From assembly GCA_001972305.1 (NCBI GenBank), contig BDDD01000046.1, positions 191,267-255,266 of the forward strand: DNA of 64,000 bases, written 5' to 3'. The position numbers were made by a program, and so were the translations under genes. The notes beneath the pieces are model-generated. The model had not been told where the DNA came from and did no database searches. It was given only the letters and a program-made list of their open reading frames with translations. Each line of letters starts with the position of its first letter. Positions within the stretch are counted from its first letter, which is position 1. The DNA comes from Cephalotus follicularis (Eukaryota > Streptophyta > Magnoliopsida > Oxalidales > Cephalotaceae). Below, piece by piece: positions 1 to 11,698 of this stretch.

Positions 1-1889
1 CTTTCGGTAAATTCCGAACTCTGTTCCGTTAGTTCTGTTTTCCGCTGTTTTCTGCATTTCTGTATCTGTTTCTGTTGCACATGAACTTAAATTGCTTATA
101 TGACTCGAATTGGATAACCTGGACGACCACTTGGACTAGCTTTAATGATTTTGGACTTACTTTAATGTTTTCGAAAGGATGTTTAAAATGAACGTTTAAA
201 GGATGTTTTTAATAATTTGATTTCTGTTTCTGTCGATCGGATAGGTCGTTATGGTTTTCTGACATCTGCACGCATTTCATTGCATAACGCATTACACGGT
301 TTTGTGCATGCTTAGGTTCTGATAGTCTGTTGTCTGTTTGAGTTCTGATGGTGTACTGTCTGTCTGTCTGTTGGCAGAGGATCCTACCTTTGTGGTCGGC
401 CATGAAGGCGACCAGTCGAGGGACTCGCTCATCTGTACTGTGAGTGGAACGCCTTTCTTAAACCGTTTTACTTATTGATTTCTGTATCTTAAGGAATCTG
501 TTTCCGTTCTGAAATCTGTTGAAGTTTTATTGTCTGAAACTTTCATTTACTGTTTTCAAATGCTCGCACGGCTATAGTCATACTATGACACTATTTTCTG
601 GTATATCCGTATATGATGAGGAAAATGACTTCCTCTATCTGTTTAAATCTGTTTTAAATATGTTTTGATGACTCAGATGAGTCTCTGTATTCTGAAATTC
701 TGAATTCTGAAATTCTGTTTTCTGAATCTGTTAAATATGTTTAGATGCATGGTGATCTCGGTATTGTATTATATATATGTATCCGATGCCCATGAGAGAC
801 TTGTCTACACGTGTATGACTTTATGCTGATGCTTGGACACGACGGTGTCCTTGCCACTATTTCTGCTGGACGTTCGGTCCGACGGGGCCCAGACGTCAAC
901 CTTACTTAGTAGACCCATGGCATCTCTATATATTTATTTATGTTTAAACTCTGTTACATTTATATGTATGAAAAATCTGAGGATTTAAATCTGTTTGAAA
1001 GAACTGATCTGGGTTTTTTTGCTGATTTCTAGAAATACCCGTTTTTAAATCGGTTTTGATTTTATATTCTGTTTTAAGTCATTTTATATCTGTTTTATAA
1101 ATCAGATGTTGTATTTTGATTCTGTTTTAGTTGTTTTACATTTTTTGTTATATCTTTTCTGCAAAGATATTTTATATGCGAGCAAAACTCTGCGGAGTCT
1201 TTTTTTTCATCTCACTAGTCCTGTGGACTAACCCTCTCCTCTGTTTTCTGTTTTTAGTTATGACAGGTTAGTCTGCTGCACTCTGTCAGCTGGAGTATGT
1301 ATGTCTGCTGAGGTGAGACCACATAAAAGGGCATGCTACCAGAGTCAAAACATGCATACCATCATTGCATAAATGTTTTAAATTCTGCATTTCTTATATG
1401 TTTATATAACTGTTCAGTTTTCATTTAAAAATGGTTGAACCCTATTCAGGTTTTAAGTTTTTGATGATATGGTTGAGGCAGAGCCCAACCCATACTTATT
1501 TTCTGTTTATATTGTGATCTGCTGAGGGCTGAGCCCATTTTATAAATTGTTTCCTCCTTCGGGAGTGTGGTCTGTTGAGGGCTGAGCCCATTACAAACCG
1601 TTTCCTCATTCGGGAGTGTGATTTTTACAAACCTTGTTTTTCTTTACAGGGGGCATAGTCCTATAAACGAATACTACATGCCCGATTTTCGTAAAATTTT
1701 AAGAGTTAGAATTATTTTCAAGTTTTTCAAGAAACTTTTCTGTTTTCTTTATGTTTTGAAGAGATTTTCTGTTATAAATGTATTTTCTGAATCTCTGTTC
1801 TGCTGAACCTACGAGGTGAGTCTCTGATGGGAGACTTCGCCTCGTAGCGGGCACGACGGATTCCAGCCGGGCTGGGTCCGGGCGTGACA
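1..1889. mobile_element. Partial large LTR (gypsy-type), truncated by window edge
   Basis: Non-coding DNA rich in CTGTTT/TTCTG words. It stops at GGGCGTGACA (ending at 1889); the reverse complement is a TGTCACGCCC start, a common terminus of plant gypsy LTRs, so the LTR probably reads leftward. It has an internal tandem repeat and no ORF above 76 codons. The other terminus and any target duplication lie outside the window, so solo LTR and full element cannot be told apart. Assignment to gypsy is inference from the terminus only. Confidence 0.5.
1517..1620. repeat. Two-copy tandem repeat inside LTR
   Basis: Two adjacent units of about 50-54 bp share GAGGGCTGAGCCCATT, then GTTTCCTC, then TTCGGGAGTGTG. 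The first runs 1517-1570 and the second 1571-1620, with a few substitutions and a short deletion. It is an internal duplication of the LTR. Confidence 0.7.
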
Positions 1890-4800
1890 AAGGGTAAAGT
1901 TCATTATCAACAGTAAACTTCTTCAACATGTGCCAACTAAATTTTACTAATCAAAAAATGATTATAAATACTTGATTTAACCTAGACAGATAAAGAAAAC
2001 GTCTTATATTTATAAGCTTACTAGGCTCAACCTTTTGTTTCACGAACTAAAATTTTTTTTTTTCTTTTGAATCGCGCCACAAAACATATCGGAATGAGTC
2101 AATCTGTATTGCACCAAATTCCTCAAAATTCAAGACATACTCAACATAAGGAGACATGTAAGTTATTGTTATGCATCCCACATCAGAAGTGAAAGTCACT
2201 AGATATGGGTGTATAAGATTTTAGGTTCTCCCGCCTCTTGATCTAGATTTTAAGGTTGGTTATTTACTTATTGGTGTTTTTAATAACCCATCTTAAAAGT
2301 TCTTACAAGACCATGCATCGAGAGGGGTGACCAAAGGGGGAGAAAAGTGATGCTTGAGGCGAAGACTATCTACTTAAAGTGTGAAAAGGGTTACATACGG
2401 AGAGAACTACCTAGAAATAGAATGAAACTAAAATGTTAGAAGAGGGGAGGAAAATGCTACTTTTAGAAATGACTACCTAAATAGAGTGAAGTAGCTTAGA
2501 GTGACAGTCATCTATCTGACTATAGTGGATCGACAAGAACATCATTGTGTAAGAATACGAGAATGTTACTCATCCTACATCGGAAATGAAAGTCACTAAA
2601 TGTTGATATATAAGACTTTGAGTTTTTCAACATCTCTTGAACTAATTTTTAAGATTAATTCTTCTAAATGTCTTATCAACTACCCTATCCCCAATTCAAA
2701 AAGTGAACATTTACATGACTTACTAACTCGATTAAAAGTATACTCAACTCCTTTTTTTTTTTTTGAAATTTGGCAGGGAAAAGTGCCTACAAAACAAGTA
2801 CAAACTATATCTATTTATGAATAAATAAGTCCATATCTATATATAAAGTCTTAGTATGTCCTTTTGATTATTTCTTCCATTTAATATATATGAGAATAAC
2901 TCTGATGCAACTGTATACGAGTAGCATATAGCTACTCATGCATATGTAAATCAAGCATATTAAATTCTAAATTAAATATGAAGATTCTTAGATTATAAAT
3001 ACAATATGATTTATCGGATATGAACACGTATGAAATTGAGTAATCACGTAATCATAAACACAATAAAATTATGTGATTCGGTTTCGCGAGAAACATACAT
3101 TTACGAAAAAAAATAATGATCAAATTTCAGAAATTAAAGATGAAGTTACAAATATTTCACTTATATGAACAACCTAACCCTTCGCATCGTGAACTAAATC
3201 TCTTTTTTTTTTCCTTACTTTGGGTCACAAAATAAAATATTTCAGATTGGATTCGTTTCGTACTCAAATCCTCAAAAAATCAAGACACAATCAATAAAGA
3301 TGTATACATGAAATAAATTAATTTTTTTGATTCTGTATATGAATATATGACACACTTGAAATTGTTTGGGCAGACGAAATGGATAAAGATGTTTTATAAA
3401 TTCAAAAATTGACATGCATCAAATTTCGATAGTTAGATTTGTTAACACTTAATATACTCTAACATGTCTAACTCTAAAAATATGTTTATAAGGAGGTTGG
3501 ATTACTGAATTATTTACATAAATGAGACAAAACTTCTATGCCTAACATATGTTGAAATGACATGGTAATTCGAGTCTTGGTCTGTCATTACCTGGTAACT
3601 TGTTTAACAAATATTGTCATTTCACAAATAAATAACATTTTAAGAAAAAAAAATAGATATATGTAATTATTTTATTAATAAATAAATGAGAAAACTTGAC
3701 ACCAATATAGGTTGGAACCAAATCCTCAAATCCTTTTTAATTTAAAATATTTGTGATTAATTTTTTTTAATCTAACTGCTGAATGTAATATTCAATCTAC
3801 GTAGATCTTATATGTAATTTTTTTTGTCAATTGAATATCTATATATATTTCATTTATGTGCTTTCACACATAATAATGTAAATCGTTGAATTATTACGTA
3901 TAAATATAAATTTTTTTGATATTTGATTGATTTAAAAATTTATGTAGACGATCTACAGAGATAGAACAACTAAATCTAACGGTTAGAATTAAGGAACATG
4001 GATTTTAAATTAACGAATCAATAAAATGTGAAAAGTTTTGGGTTCAACATATAGAGTCAAGTTTTTTTCATAAATAAATATATTTCATATCTAATTACAC
4101 ATCAATTAAAAGGAAAACTAACCAAGAAAGAAAGATTATGTAATTGCGTGCGACAGACAGGACTAAATCCAGAGAGAGTCAAGCAGGACCAACAGGAGTG
4201 TGAAATAGGAAGGTTACTACTCTAAACGTGTTGATTAATCAGTCAGTCTCTTGAGAGCTTGCATTGCACGTTTCCGCTTCCATTTTTCAAGTCTCTAAAA
4301 CGTTCTCGTGTCTTATGCTCTATATTTTCGCCTTTCTCCATTATGTTTCGTATTTGCTGATCCCTTACTTGATCCTTTTCATACTGGAAACTGAATTAAC
4401 CGTCCACGCGCCTATAATCGATTTGTCTTTAGTCTCTCTACCTACTACCTACTACCTACTACCTTCTACTATGTCCTTTTCTTTGTTCTTTTTCTAGATT
4501 TCTTGGTGCAAAGCATGTACCAAACTAAATTTACGGATTAGTTAGTGTACTACAACAATTTCTAAGAAATTTCTCTTTCTTTTAAACATATTTTTAAAAT
4601 AGATTTAAGTTTTATCATGATATCAATCCTTTTTTAACCAATGTGATTCATCAATCATGCATCTTTGTCACAAAAACTACTTATCTTTTAAAATATATTC
4701 ACATTACAAATAAGAAAATGTGTTAAGATATACCACATTTATTAGATTAAAGAATCATCTATGCTATAATCATAGATATAAAAAGATAAATAATAAATTT

Positions 4801-4955
4801 ACATCAACATTTGATTGATATTGCTAATCAATTTTTATTTCAATCACTCTTAATTTATCATAATCCAAAAAAATATATGATTAGAAAAATTCATTTTGTT
4901 GACTTCAGTTTTTTTTACTCATTAATTGGATTAATAATTTTTTAATCAAACGTTC
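1890..4955. other. Gene-free AT-rich intergenic DNA
   Basis: No supportable gene. It holds a dispersed duplicated segment (2174-2270 and 2571-2662), poly-T/poly-A runs and a short CTACCTA microsatellite near 4438-4470. The reading frames here are short, lack family similarity and sit in low-complexity sequence. Confidence 0.6.
2174..2662. repeat. Duplicated ~95-bp segment (2174-2270 and 2571-2662)
   Basis: Both copies begin CATCC(C/T)ACATC, continue through GAAAGTCACTA and a TATAAGA block, and end with a CTCTTGA...TTTTAAG block. They are about 400 bp apart in the same orientation with many substitutions. The CCACATCGGA-type start is frequent in plant repeats; the family is not identified. 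Confidence 0.55.
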
Positions 4956-6046
4956 TGATATGGAAAAAATTAAGTCAAATTCAAAGCAACATGTGTCCTC
5001 TTGATTACCTGGCCAAGTGTACAAAGAGATAAGAATTAATGAATTAAAGGCAGAGGAAGCACGTACGCCAACATAACGGTGGTAAAGGAGTTTTCTTCCT
5101 CGGCACAAGTGCCGAGGACACACCCAGTGATTCCAGTGCAACAATCAACCTCCTCGGATCCGGGTCCGAGGACACCATTTGGAGCAACCCAGCCGAGGAT
5201 ACCCTCGGCCACATAACAAGCGATCTATTACAAGTGACTCCATGGAGCCAAGAAAGAAATAGCTCAAGGAGGACCTCTCCTCGGCATAAGTGCCGAGGAC
5301 ACGCCCAATAGTTTTACTTCCAAGATCTATTTCCTCAAACAAAGAACCAAAGGCCATCCAATTCAAATACAAGTCTATGGACCGAGAAGACTTCGAGGTC
5401 AGGGGCCGACTATCTCATTGGCCTCACATCAGCTCCTCTCCTCGGATAGAAGGTCTCTTCCTCATTCACGGAATGAGGATAGGGAGTTAGCCTAAATTCC
5501 AGGGATCCTTATCTCCTAAGTATAGAAGATAAGGATGACTATCAACAAATATGGAAGATAGGATAAGGCGGTTCACTTAAGCAGATCAGTTGGGATTTGT
5601 ACTTATCCAAGCAAGAAGATAGAATCCTGATCAACTACAACAAAGGAAACGAGATAATTAAGGAGGAGATAAAGGAAAGAAGAGAAAAATCAGGTGGAGA
5701 TAAGGGAAATCCCGAGATCCTTGGAATTTCCTTAGGGGACAGCCATCTACTCCGAATTTCATGCTCAATCAGTTACCAAACACCACTATAAATACAAGTT
5801 CAACAGACTGAACAAATGTCAGCAATTTTTACATTCAAGAGAGATAATATTTTATCTGCAATTGACTAACTTGAGCGTCGGAGTGTCCCCGGGAGAACAA
5901 CCTCCTGGGCCTTCACCATTGTTGTTACCTTGTGCAGGTGTCCGAGACCAAGTTCCTCCTCACAGGCATCAGTGACAAGCGTTTCTCTTAACAAATCAAA
6001 GTCCTCCACGTAGGATACTGTTGAGAGAAGGATTTCTGCATCAACA
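4956..6046 (+). mobile_element. Solo LTR, family A copy 1 (1091 bp)
   Basis: It starts TGATATGGAAAAA and ends GCATCAACA, and is flanked by a perfect 5-bp duplication CGTTC (4951-4955 and 6047-6051). The 3' part shows a CTATAAATACAAG TATA-like block near 5785-5800, a GAGTGTCCCCGGGAGAA block and a CTGTTGAGAGAAGGATTT tail, all shared with the elements at 32659 and 34099. There is no gag or pol, so it is read as a solo LTR left by LTR-LTR recombination. It carries an extra 5' block with three CCTCGG...CCGAGG palindromes. The open frames inside are not genes. Confidence 0.85.
5098..5298. repeat. Three CCTCGG/CCGAGG hairpins in solo LTR
   Basis: Palindromes of about 20 bp lie at 5098-5117, 5152-5171 and 5279-5298, each CCTCGG...CCGAGG. 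The outer two are near identical (loop ACAAGT or ATAAGT) and are followed by ACAC(A/G)CCCA. They could fold as short hairpins in RNA. They are absent from the two shorter copies of this LTR family. Confidence 0.7.
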
Positions 6047-6051
6047 CGTTC

Positions 6052-7088
6052 CATTTGATATTTTATATATCTATATCATGTATGTAAAATTTTAAATCAA
6101 TTATTTTATCTACACATTCAAAATTTAACTGTTCAATAATTTATTCATTTTCAATAAAAGATTAACATATTTAATAAAAAATCTATTGAAACCTAATTGA
6201 CTTAAAAATTTTTACGAACCATCTATTTAAAACATTAAATTCAATGACTGAATATGAAAAATATTAGTCATATAAATATTTTTACCGAAAAAAGAATCGG
6301 TCCAATTAATAAAAGAAAAGAACTAAAGTGAATCAATTATTAATGTTATTACTACTGAAATCTTATAAATTATTCAAAATAATTATATAGATCTTAACTT
6401 AATCTTTTTAAAAATATCTAAAACCAATGATATTTGACTATATTACTTTTAGAAAAATCTTTCAGAATAAAATTAAGAACTATAAAATTATTTAATTCTC
6501 CGACTCATGCTTTTTATCCTTTTTTTTAAGCAGTACTGTGTTTTATTCTTCTACTAACTTGCAGATATTGTAATATAGAAATCACAAAGAAACCGAGAGT
6601 CTCATGGGATTCGAAAAATTCCAAATACTGGTCAAATTATTGCTGTGTTTGCACGGGCCAGGTGTGCGCCTGGTCTTGACACACTCAATGAAGTATTGTA
6701 TGATGCACAAGATTTGTCCATAACTTAGGAAGTGTCCTACTGACTCGCATTTAAACGACTGTTTCGTACGCGGTCACGCAACAAAGGTGACGATGCAAAC
6801 CCGGCGGTTTCGAGTATTGACCCATCAATTTCACCATATTTACACAAATACCTACTATTATTATTTCTTTCTCCTCAAACAAGGATGGGCAAATCTGCCT
6901 TTTCAATCACGTCTGCAGCTACAAGTCATAGTTTGCAACTCAAAACCGACTTATATATATAATATATCTCCTAATCTTAAGCAACTATCTGACACTTTCT
7001 ATATTCTTCATTATCTATTCTATTACTCTGCTACATTCGAATACTTTCACAAGTCAAAAAATATTGTATGAGTAATTATTTCTTAGCG
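6052..7088. other. Upstream region of the ZAT gene
   Basis: AT-rich DNA without coding signal. The last part before the ZAT start contains a TATATATAATATATC stretch near 6952-6967 that could serve as the TATA region. The exact transcription start cannot be seen. Confidence 0.35.
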
Positions 7089-7583
7089 ATGAAGAGAAGC
7101 AGAGAAGATGGAGAAATTGAGGCCATGGCCATGGCTAATTGCTTGATGCTACTCTCCAAAGTTGGTGCACCACAGTCTACGAACGAAACATCAACCCGTT
7201 TATTTGCATGCAAAACATGTAACAAACAATTCTCGTCTTTTCAAGCTCTAGGAGGTCATCGCGCAAGTCACAAGAAGCCCAAATTAATGGGAGGAGATCA
7301 TTTTAAACAACCAACGTCACCTAAGAAGGCTAAGACGCATGAGTGTTCAATTTGTGGCCTTGAATTTGGTATTGGGCAAGCACTTGGTGGTCACATGAGG
7401 AGGCATAGGGCTGCCATTGGTGAAGGGTTGGTAACTCGGTCTCTATTGCCTGTGGTGCCTGCAGTGATGAAGAAATCGAATAGTAAGAGAGTTTTGTGTT
7501 TGGATTTGAACTTGACGCCCTTGGAGAATGATTTGAAGTTGGAGTTAGGGAAGGGTGTTCCTCTCTTGGAGCGTTTTTTCTAG
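7089..7583 (+). CDS. ZAT: C2H2 zinc-finger repressor of the ZAT family (two QALGGH fingers, EAR motif)
   Basis: A 164-residue intronless gene. Seen in order: an N-terminal KRSR basic patch; an L-box-like segment (EAMAMANCLMLL) near residues 12-22; zinc finger 1 with Cys41, Cys44, His57, His61; zinc finger 2 with Cys86, Cys89, His102, His106; and a DLNL-type EAR motif at about 138-142. Both fingers contain QALGGH, the plant-specific DNA-contact motif. Size and layout match the C1-2i stress-response group (ZAT11/ZAT12-like), nuclear factors that repress targets through TOPLESS recruitment by EAR. An in-frame ATG at 7068 would add seven residues, but MKRSRE at 7089 is the usual family start. Which ZAT member it is cannot be decided here. 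Confidence 0.93.
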   Translation: MKRSREDGEIEAMAMANCLMLLSKVGAPQSTNETSTRLFACKTCNKQFSSFQALGGHRASHKKPKLMGGDHFKQPTSPKKAKTHECSICGLEFGIGQALGGHMRRHRAAIGEGLVTRSLLPVVPAVMKKSNSKRVLCLDLNLTPLENDLKLELGKGVPLLERFF

Positions 7584-9214
7584 TGTCTAGTTAGAAGTTA
7601 ATTAGATCTTGTTTCTTTCTTCTTTTTTGCTTGTTTGCATGTACCAACTTTATATATACTTGGGATTTTGTACTCGTAATTTTATTCATTTGTTTTAGAT
7701 GATAGTTACTTAGGTAGTGTTTTATACACCTTTGTTTCATATATAGAAACTGATCCTTTGTGTCCTTTTACAACTCGCATATATATATATAAGAAGATTT
7801 TGGGATATATATTAAAGATAGAATTCCATTCTTTGCTAATTTCAGAATTTGGAGAGAAATATCTAGCCCAATTCAAATTAATTTAATAAGATATAGGAAA
7901 ATTGAGAAACTATGACTAAATCAATTGCTTAAGAAGTGTTATTTGTATAGCATGGGAAAGAGCAATACATATATATAGCTATGTATATATAGTTATGCAT
8001 GAAATTACACTTGATGAAGATTCTGTCCATCTAGCTTGCACTCTGTCTAATATGTCATGGGGATAAAAGGATTCTCACAGACTCTATAAAGAAAATGGAA
8101 CATGTGTTACAGTGTTAGTGCTGATGGAAATGCAATAGTATAATTACAATGATATCTTACATTATACGTAAACAAGATTAATTATCGTTTCCGGTTAAGA
8201 GCAGCAAAGATGGTTTGTCAAAATAAACTGGTTCCCTGGGATTATGACTTATATATACTTTCTACTTTAGGGAACTCTCTTTTCAACTATTTTTTTCTCT
8301 CTTCTCTTGTTGATACGGGTATAAATAAGCTGAGTCAAGTCGAGTTTAGACCGTATTTAAACTTGTCTTGTTAAAATTTTATTTGAGTTTGAATTCAAAC
8401 TAGATTTTAACTAACTCAAAAAATTGTCATTAGAGTTCGATACGATTGATAAAAAATTCAAAAAACTAGAACTCGACTCAAGCTTAGTTCATCATGGTTA
8501 ACAAGTCGAATTCGAGATCTTTTCTCGTTTATATTTTTCTTCAATGAAAAAGTTGTAGATAAATATACCAAATCAATATAAAAAATATTAAACTAATTAA
8601 TAAAATAAAAATACACACATTGTTTCGAAAGAGATATTAAAAGGTACTTAATTTTCACACCAATTCATCATAGGTTATATGATAGGTTACACATATTGTT
8701 GAGAGTCGATTTAATGATACCAATTCATGATAGATGCCCTTTCGAAATGAGCCTACTCAGGTAAGTGTAACCTATCATATAACTCAACCAGAGTCGACCA
8801 AAGGCGCTCTAATACCAATTCATGATCACGATATGATAGGTATAAACAAAACTGTTGGAGTCGAGATCACGTATAGAAAAGTATAGATATCTGAGCAGGC
8901 AACAAAAAAAAAGTACAATTTAGAGCTTTACAATATTATCATGCGAATTCTTGAGTAGACATAATCATAGTTTACGATAATTTATATTGGATTAGTATCT
9001 ATCTTATGTCAATCAAGAATCTCTCGTTCTTTATGACTTTCCACCCGTACTTCAAGATTCTTTTGATTTTTCTTGGAATTCTTTTGGCTCTCCGATTTGA
9101 ATATCCATTATCTAACAAAAATTCAAGTTCACTTGTTAGGAAAAACTACTCATTGTGACATTCTATCCAATTCAAGAAGATACTATACATATAACCATAT
9201 ATACTACTATTATA
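7584..9214. other. Intergenic region between ZAT and the Q-rich gene
   Basis: 3' flank of the ZAT gene, then AT-rich DNA. A stretch at about 8315-8530 is rich in GAGTC/ACTCGA words resembling degraded hAT-type MITEs. At 8655-8850 two ACCAATTCATGAT blocks and two CCTATCATAT blocks form a short scrambled repeat. No gene supported. Confidence 0.45.
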
Positions 9215-9550
9215 TCATATAGTAATTAAGTAACTCACATCATAACTGAAGAAGGAACCAGGCTCAATTTTCATAGGAAGTGACCCCAAAAAGGAAGTGA
9301 ATGGCGAACAGCCCACATTATCCCCTTGATTAGCAAGATTTTGTTGCATGGGCGGGAATAGATAATATGGGTATTGTAATTGTTGTTGTTGGGGCTGTGG
9401 ACGTCTAATTACCCTCCAGGATTGCGTTGCAGGACGTTGCGGTTGCTGTAGTCTTTGTCTTACTTGTTGCTGCTTTTGGTGTAGACGCTTTCTGTTGTAT
9501 TCTTGGTATGCATAATAATTGCCACGAGGATACCTATTCCCTTCTCTCAT
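9215..9550 (-). CDS. Hypothetical short Q-rich protein, possibly first exon only
   Basis: An open frame of 111 codons on the minus strand. The product is basic and glutamine/proline/tyrosine-rich, with QKQQQ and PQQQQ runs and an RRP(Q) segment; no recognised domain. A TATA-like TTATATAAATA lies at 9681-9690, about 130 bp upstream of the ATG, and a plausible leader follows, which supports a real gene. The last residues run over a consensus donor (GTGAGT just after TTATGAT), so the true product may end its first exon near FSYD and continue in an unidentified exon. It is divergent from the TDBD gene. Function unknown. Confidence 0.5.
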   Translation of the reverse strand: MREGNRYPRGNYYAYQEYNRKRLHQKQQQVRQRLQQPQRPATQSWRVIRRPQPQQQQLQYPYYLFPPMQQNLANQGDNVGCSPFTSFLGSLPMKIEPGSFFSYDVSYLITI

Positions 9551-9680
9551 ATTGCTTCTCTTATGTGAATTCTAATACTATCAATGTATAAGTAAAATTG
9601 AATCAGCAATGGAGAAGTTCAATTGAAGTAACTGAGAAAAGAGTTTTAGTTAATGAAGAGGTGTAATTAAGACAAAGGCT

Positions 9681-9690
9681 ATTTATATAA
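9681..9690 (-). promoter_or_regulatory. TATA box for the Q-rich hypothetical gene
   Basis: On the minus strand the sequence reads TTATATAAAT, at a suitable distance (about 130 bp) from the ATG at 9550. Position and composition only; no transcript evidence. Confidence 0.4.
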
Positions 9691-10651
9691 CCGTGATGCT
9701 AAATGCCTCAATTTTTTTTTTCTCTTTTCTGATTCTAATATGAAATCGGAATCCTAAGCAGCAAAAGACCTAAGACTCCCTCAACGAAGTCGTTTCACTA
9801 AATCAACGGCCCGTATTATATCAGCACACGTGTACGAAAATCACGATTTAATCGTGACTTGAGCTCAAGCGGTCGTCGCACGCACGACAACAACTCCCTC
9901 TATCTAAAAACGCCCCCAATTTATTTATTTAAAAAAAAAACAAACAAAATTTTTTTTCTCTAAATTTTAATCGCCGGCGTGAATTCGCCCATCGATTTTA
10001 CAGTTATTTCACCGGAAATTAAACCGTACGGTAAGGTTTCCACCTCATAAAGGTCGATTCCTTTTTTTTTCTTTAAGATTTGAAGTTAATTTTGAGTGAA
10101 ATGAGGTTATATGAGAGAAATTATGATTTATTTTAACTTGCTAACACTTCAATTTTTTTTGGCAGATAAAGAAAAAGTGAAGTTGGGAATTTAAACAGTG
10201 TCGCTTCGAATTATAGTAGAATAAGCGAAATGGTATGCTCAAGAGCTTTGTTGGATTATTTAATCATTGGGTGTAGATTCTTGTAATTACTGTATATTTC
10301 AGTATGTACAAGTGTAGAATTTACTCTGCATATATATAATTTTTTTTATGTGATATGTTAGATTAAACTGCAGCTTAATCAAAATTGAGACGGAATAGAA
10401 TTTTTGTCTCAAATTACTCTTTGTGAGGGCGATTTTAGAGACAAGTAGTTTCCGTCTCAAATCGTTGATTTTCTAGTTGTGATTTTAGTATTTATAAGAG
10501 TACATTGGACTCTACATATATATAATTCTTTATGCGATAAGTTAGGTTAAACTACAGCTTAATCACGTATATGAATGTATTAGTGAGACTGGGAGTTGCT
10601 TGTATATATATTCAAGGAGTATTACTAGGTTTTTTTTTTGTTTTTTTGTTT

Positions 10652-10717
<66 letters not shown>
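10652..10717. repeat. Compound (GT)n(GA)n microsatellite
   Basis: About 12 GT repeats followed by about 21 GA repeats, preceded by a T-rich run. It lies in the probable leader intron of the TDBD gene and is likely to vary in length between individuals. Confidence 0.95.
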
Positions 10718-10718
<1 letters not shown>

Positions 10719-11181
10719 CTTGTATATAAATGGTGCTAAAACCTTAAGAAGTCTTTAGGTTTTGGATTCATTTAAATTGCACCATTCACTTTGGAACATA
10801 TTCTCTAATGGGGGAGTTACTCTCACTTGTAATGCCTCATTGAACTTAATGTGTGAAAAGGCGAAAATAATTTGGGTAAGTTGTATCCCATTATGCAGTA
10901 TTCTCTTCTTAGCTTGACATCAAATTTTTTCACAAAATTCTTCTTTACCTATTGAATGAGTGACTATAAAGAACCATCACCTTTTGGCAACCTTAAGAGT
11001 ACTGAAGTGATAATGTCTCTAGAATTGGATGCTTCATTCCACATTTTCTTATCTATGTGCTGATGGTTGATATTTGTGATTGCAAATGAGTGACTTCCTA
11101 CTTCCATACATAGATTTTGTGTATAAACAAATAGAGTTTCAAAATTTGAGTGGAATGGTTTACTTATTAGACGTTGAGGTC

Positions 11182-11403
11182 ACGTTTATTTGCGAAATAT
11201 AGCTTTATTCATGGAGAAATTTAGTTATGAAAGTTTATACCTTACAATGTATATGTTCAATGGTTGCCAATTAGCTCAAGTAAAGAATAAAAAAAAAATC
11301 AAAACAAGAGCTAATTGGCAACCATTGAACATATACATTGTAAGGTATAAACTTTCATAACTAAATTTCTCCATGAATAAAGCTATATTTCGCAAATAAA
11401 CGT
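11182..11403. repeat. Perfect 96-bp inverted repeat with 30-nt spacer
   Basis: The left arm (11182-11277, starting ACGTTTATTTGCG and ending CCAATTAGCTC) and right arm (11308-11403) are exact reverse complements over all 96 bases by direct comparison. The spacer 11278-11307 is A-rich. The element lies upstream of the ATG at 11699 and before the acceptor at 11683, so it is probably in a 5'-leader intron of the TDBD gene. There are no classic TIR or target-duplication signs at its edges. Perfect arms imply recent origin. If transcribed it would make a 96-bp duplex RNA. Confidence 0.95.
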
Positions 11404-11698
11404 TTGATTTGACACAGGAGCAAGAGCAACTCGCCTATACGTGAGATTGGAGGGAGTAATTCATCATCAATTGTATATTAAAAACCACAATGAATTTGTT
11501 CATAACTAGGCATATAGTAAGAACTATTGAAATGTATTTGGGAGTTGGGACAAAGGATATATTGAGTAATCCTTTGATTGGTATTTCATTTTGTGGGGAT
11601 GATTAATTTCTGCCCTGAACGTGTGTATGTGTATGTGTATGCAGAGAGAACTTCTTACTAATTGTTTATGGTAATATTTTCAGAACAAGGGTTTTTGG

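Noticed and set aside
4264..4497. 77-codon frame upstream of the ZAT gene
   Set aside because: It begins at TTG, not ATG, includes a CTACCTA microsatellite and has a hydrophobic composition produced by T-rich DNA. No family signal.
9990..10060. Exact non-coding first exon of the TDBD gene
   Set aside because: Several GT positions near 10030 could be donors but none is convincing; only the acceptor at 11683 is clear, so the leader exon was not annotated.
11182..11403. Calling the foldback a MIRNA gene
   Set aside because: Perfect long arms fit siRNA-type or young proto-MIR loci, but without small-RNA data or a recognisable mature miRNA a gene call is not supported.
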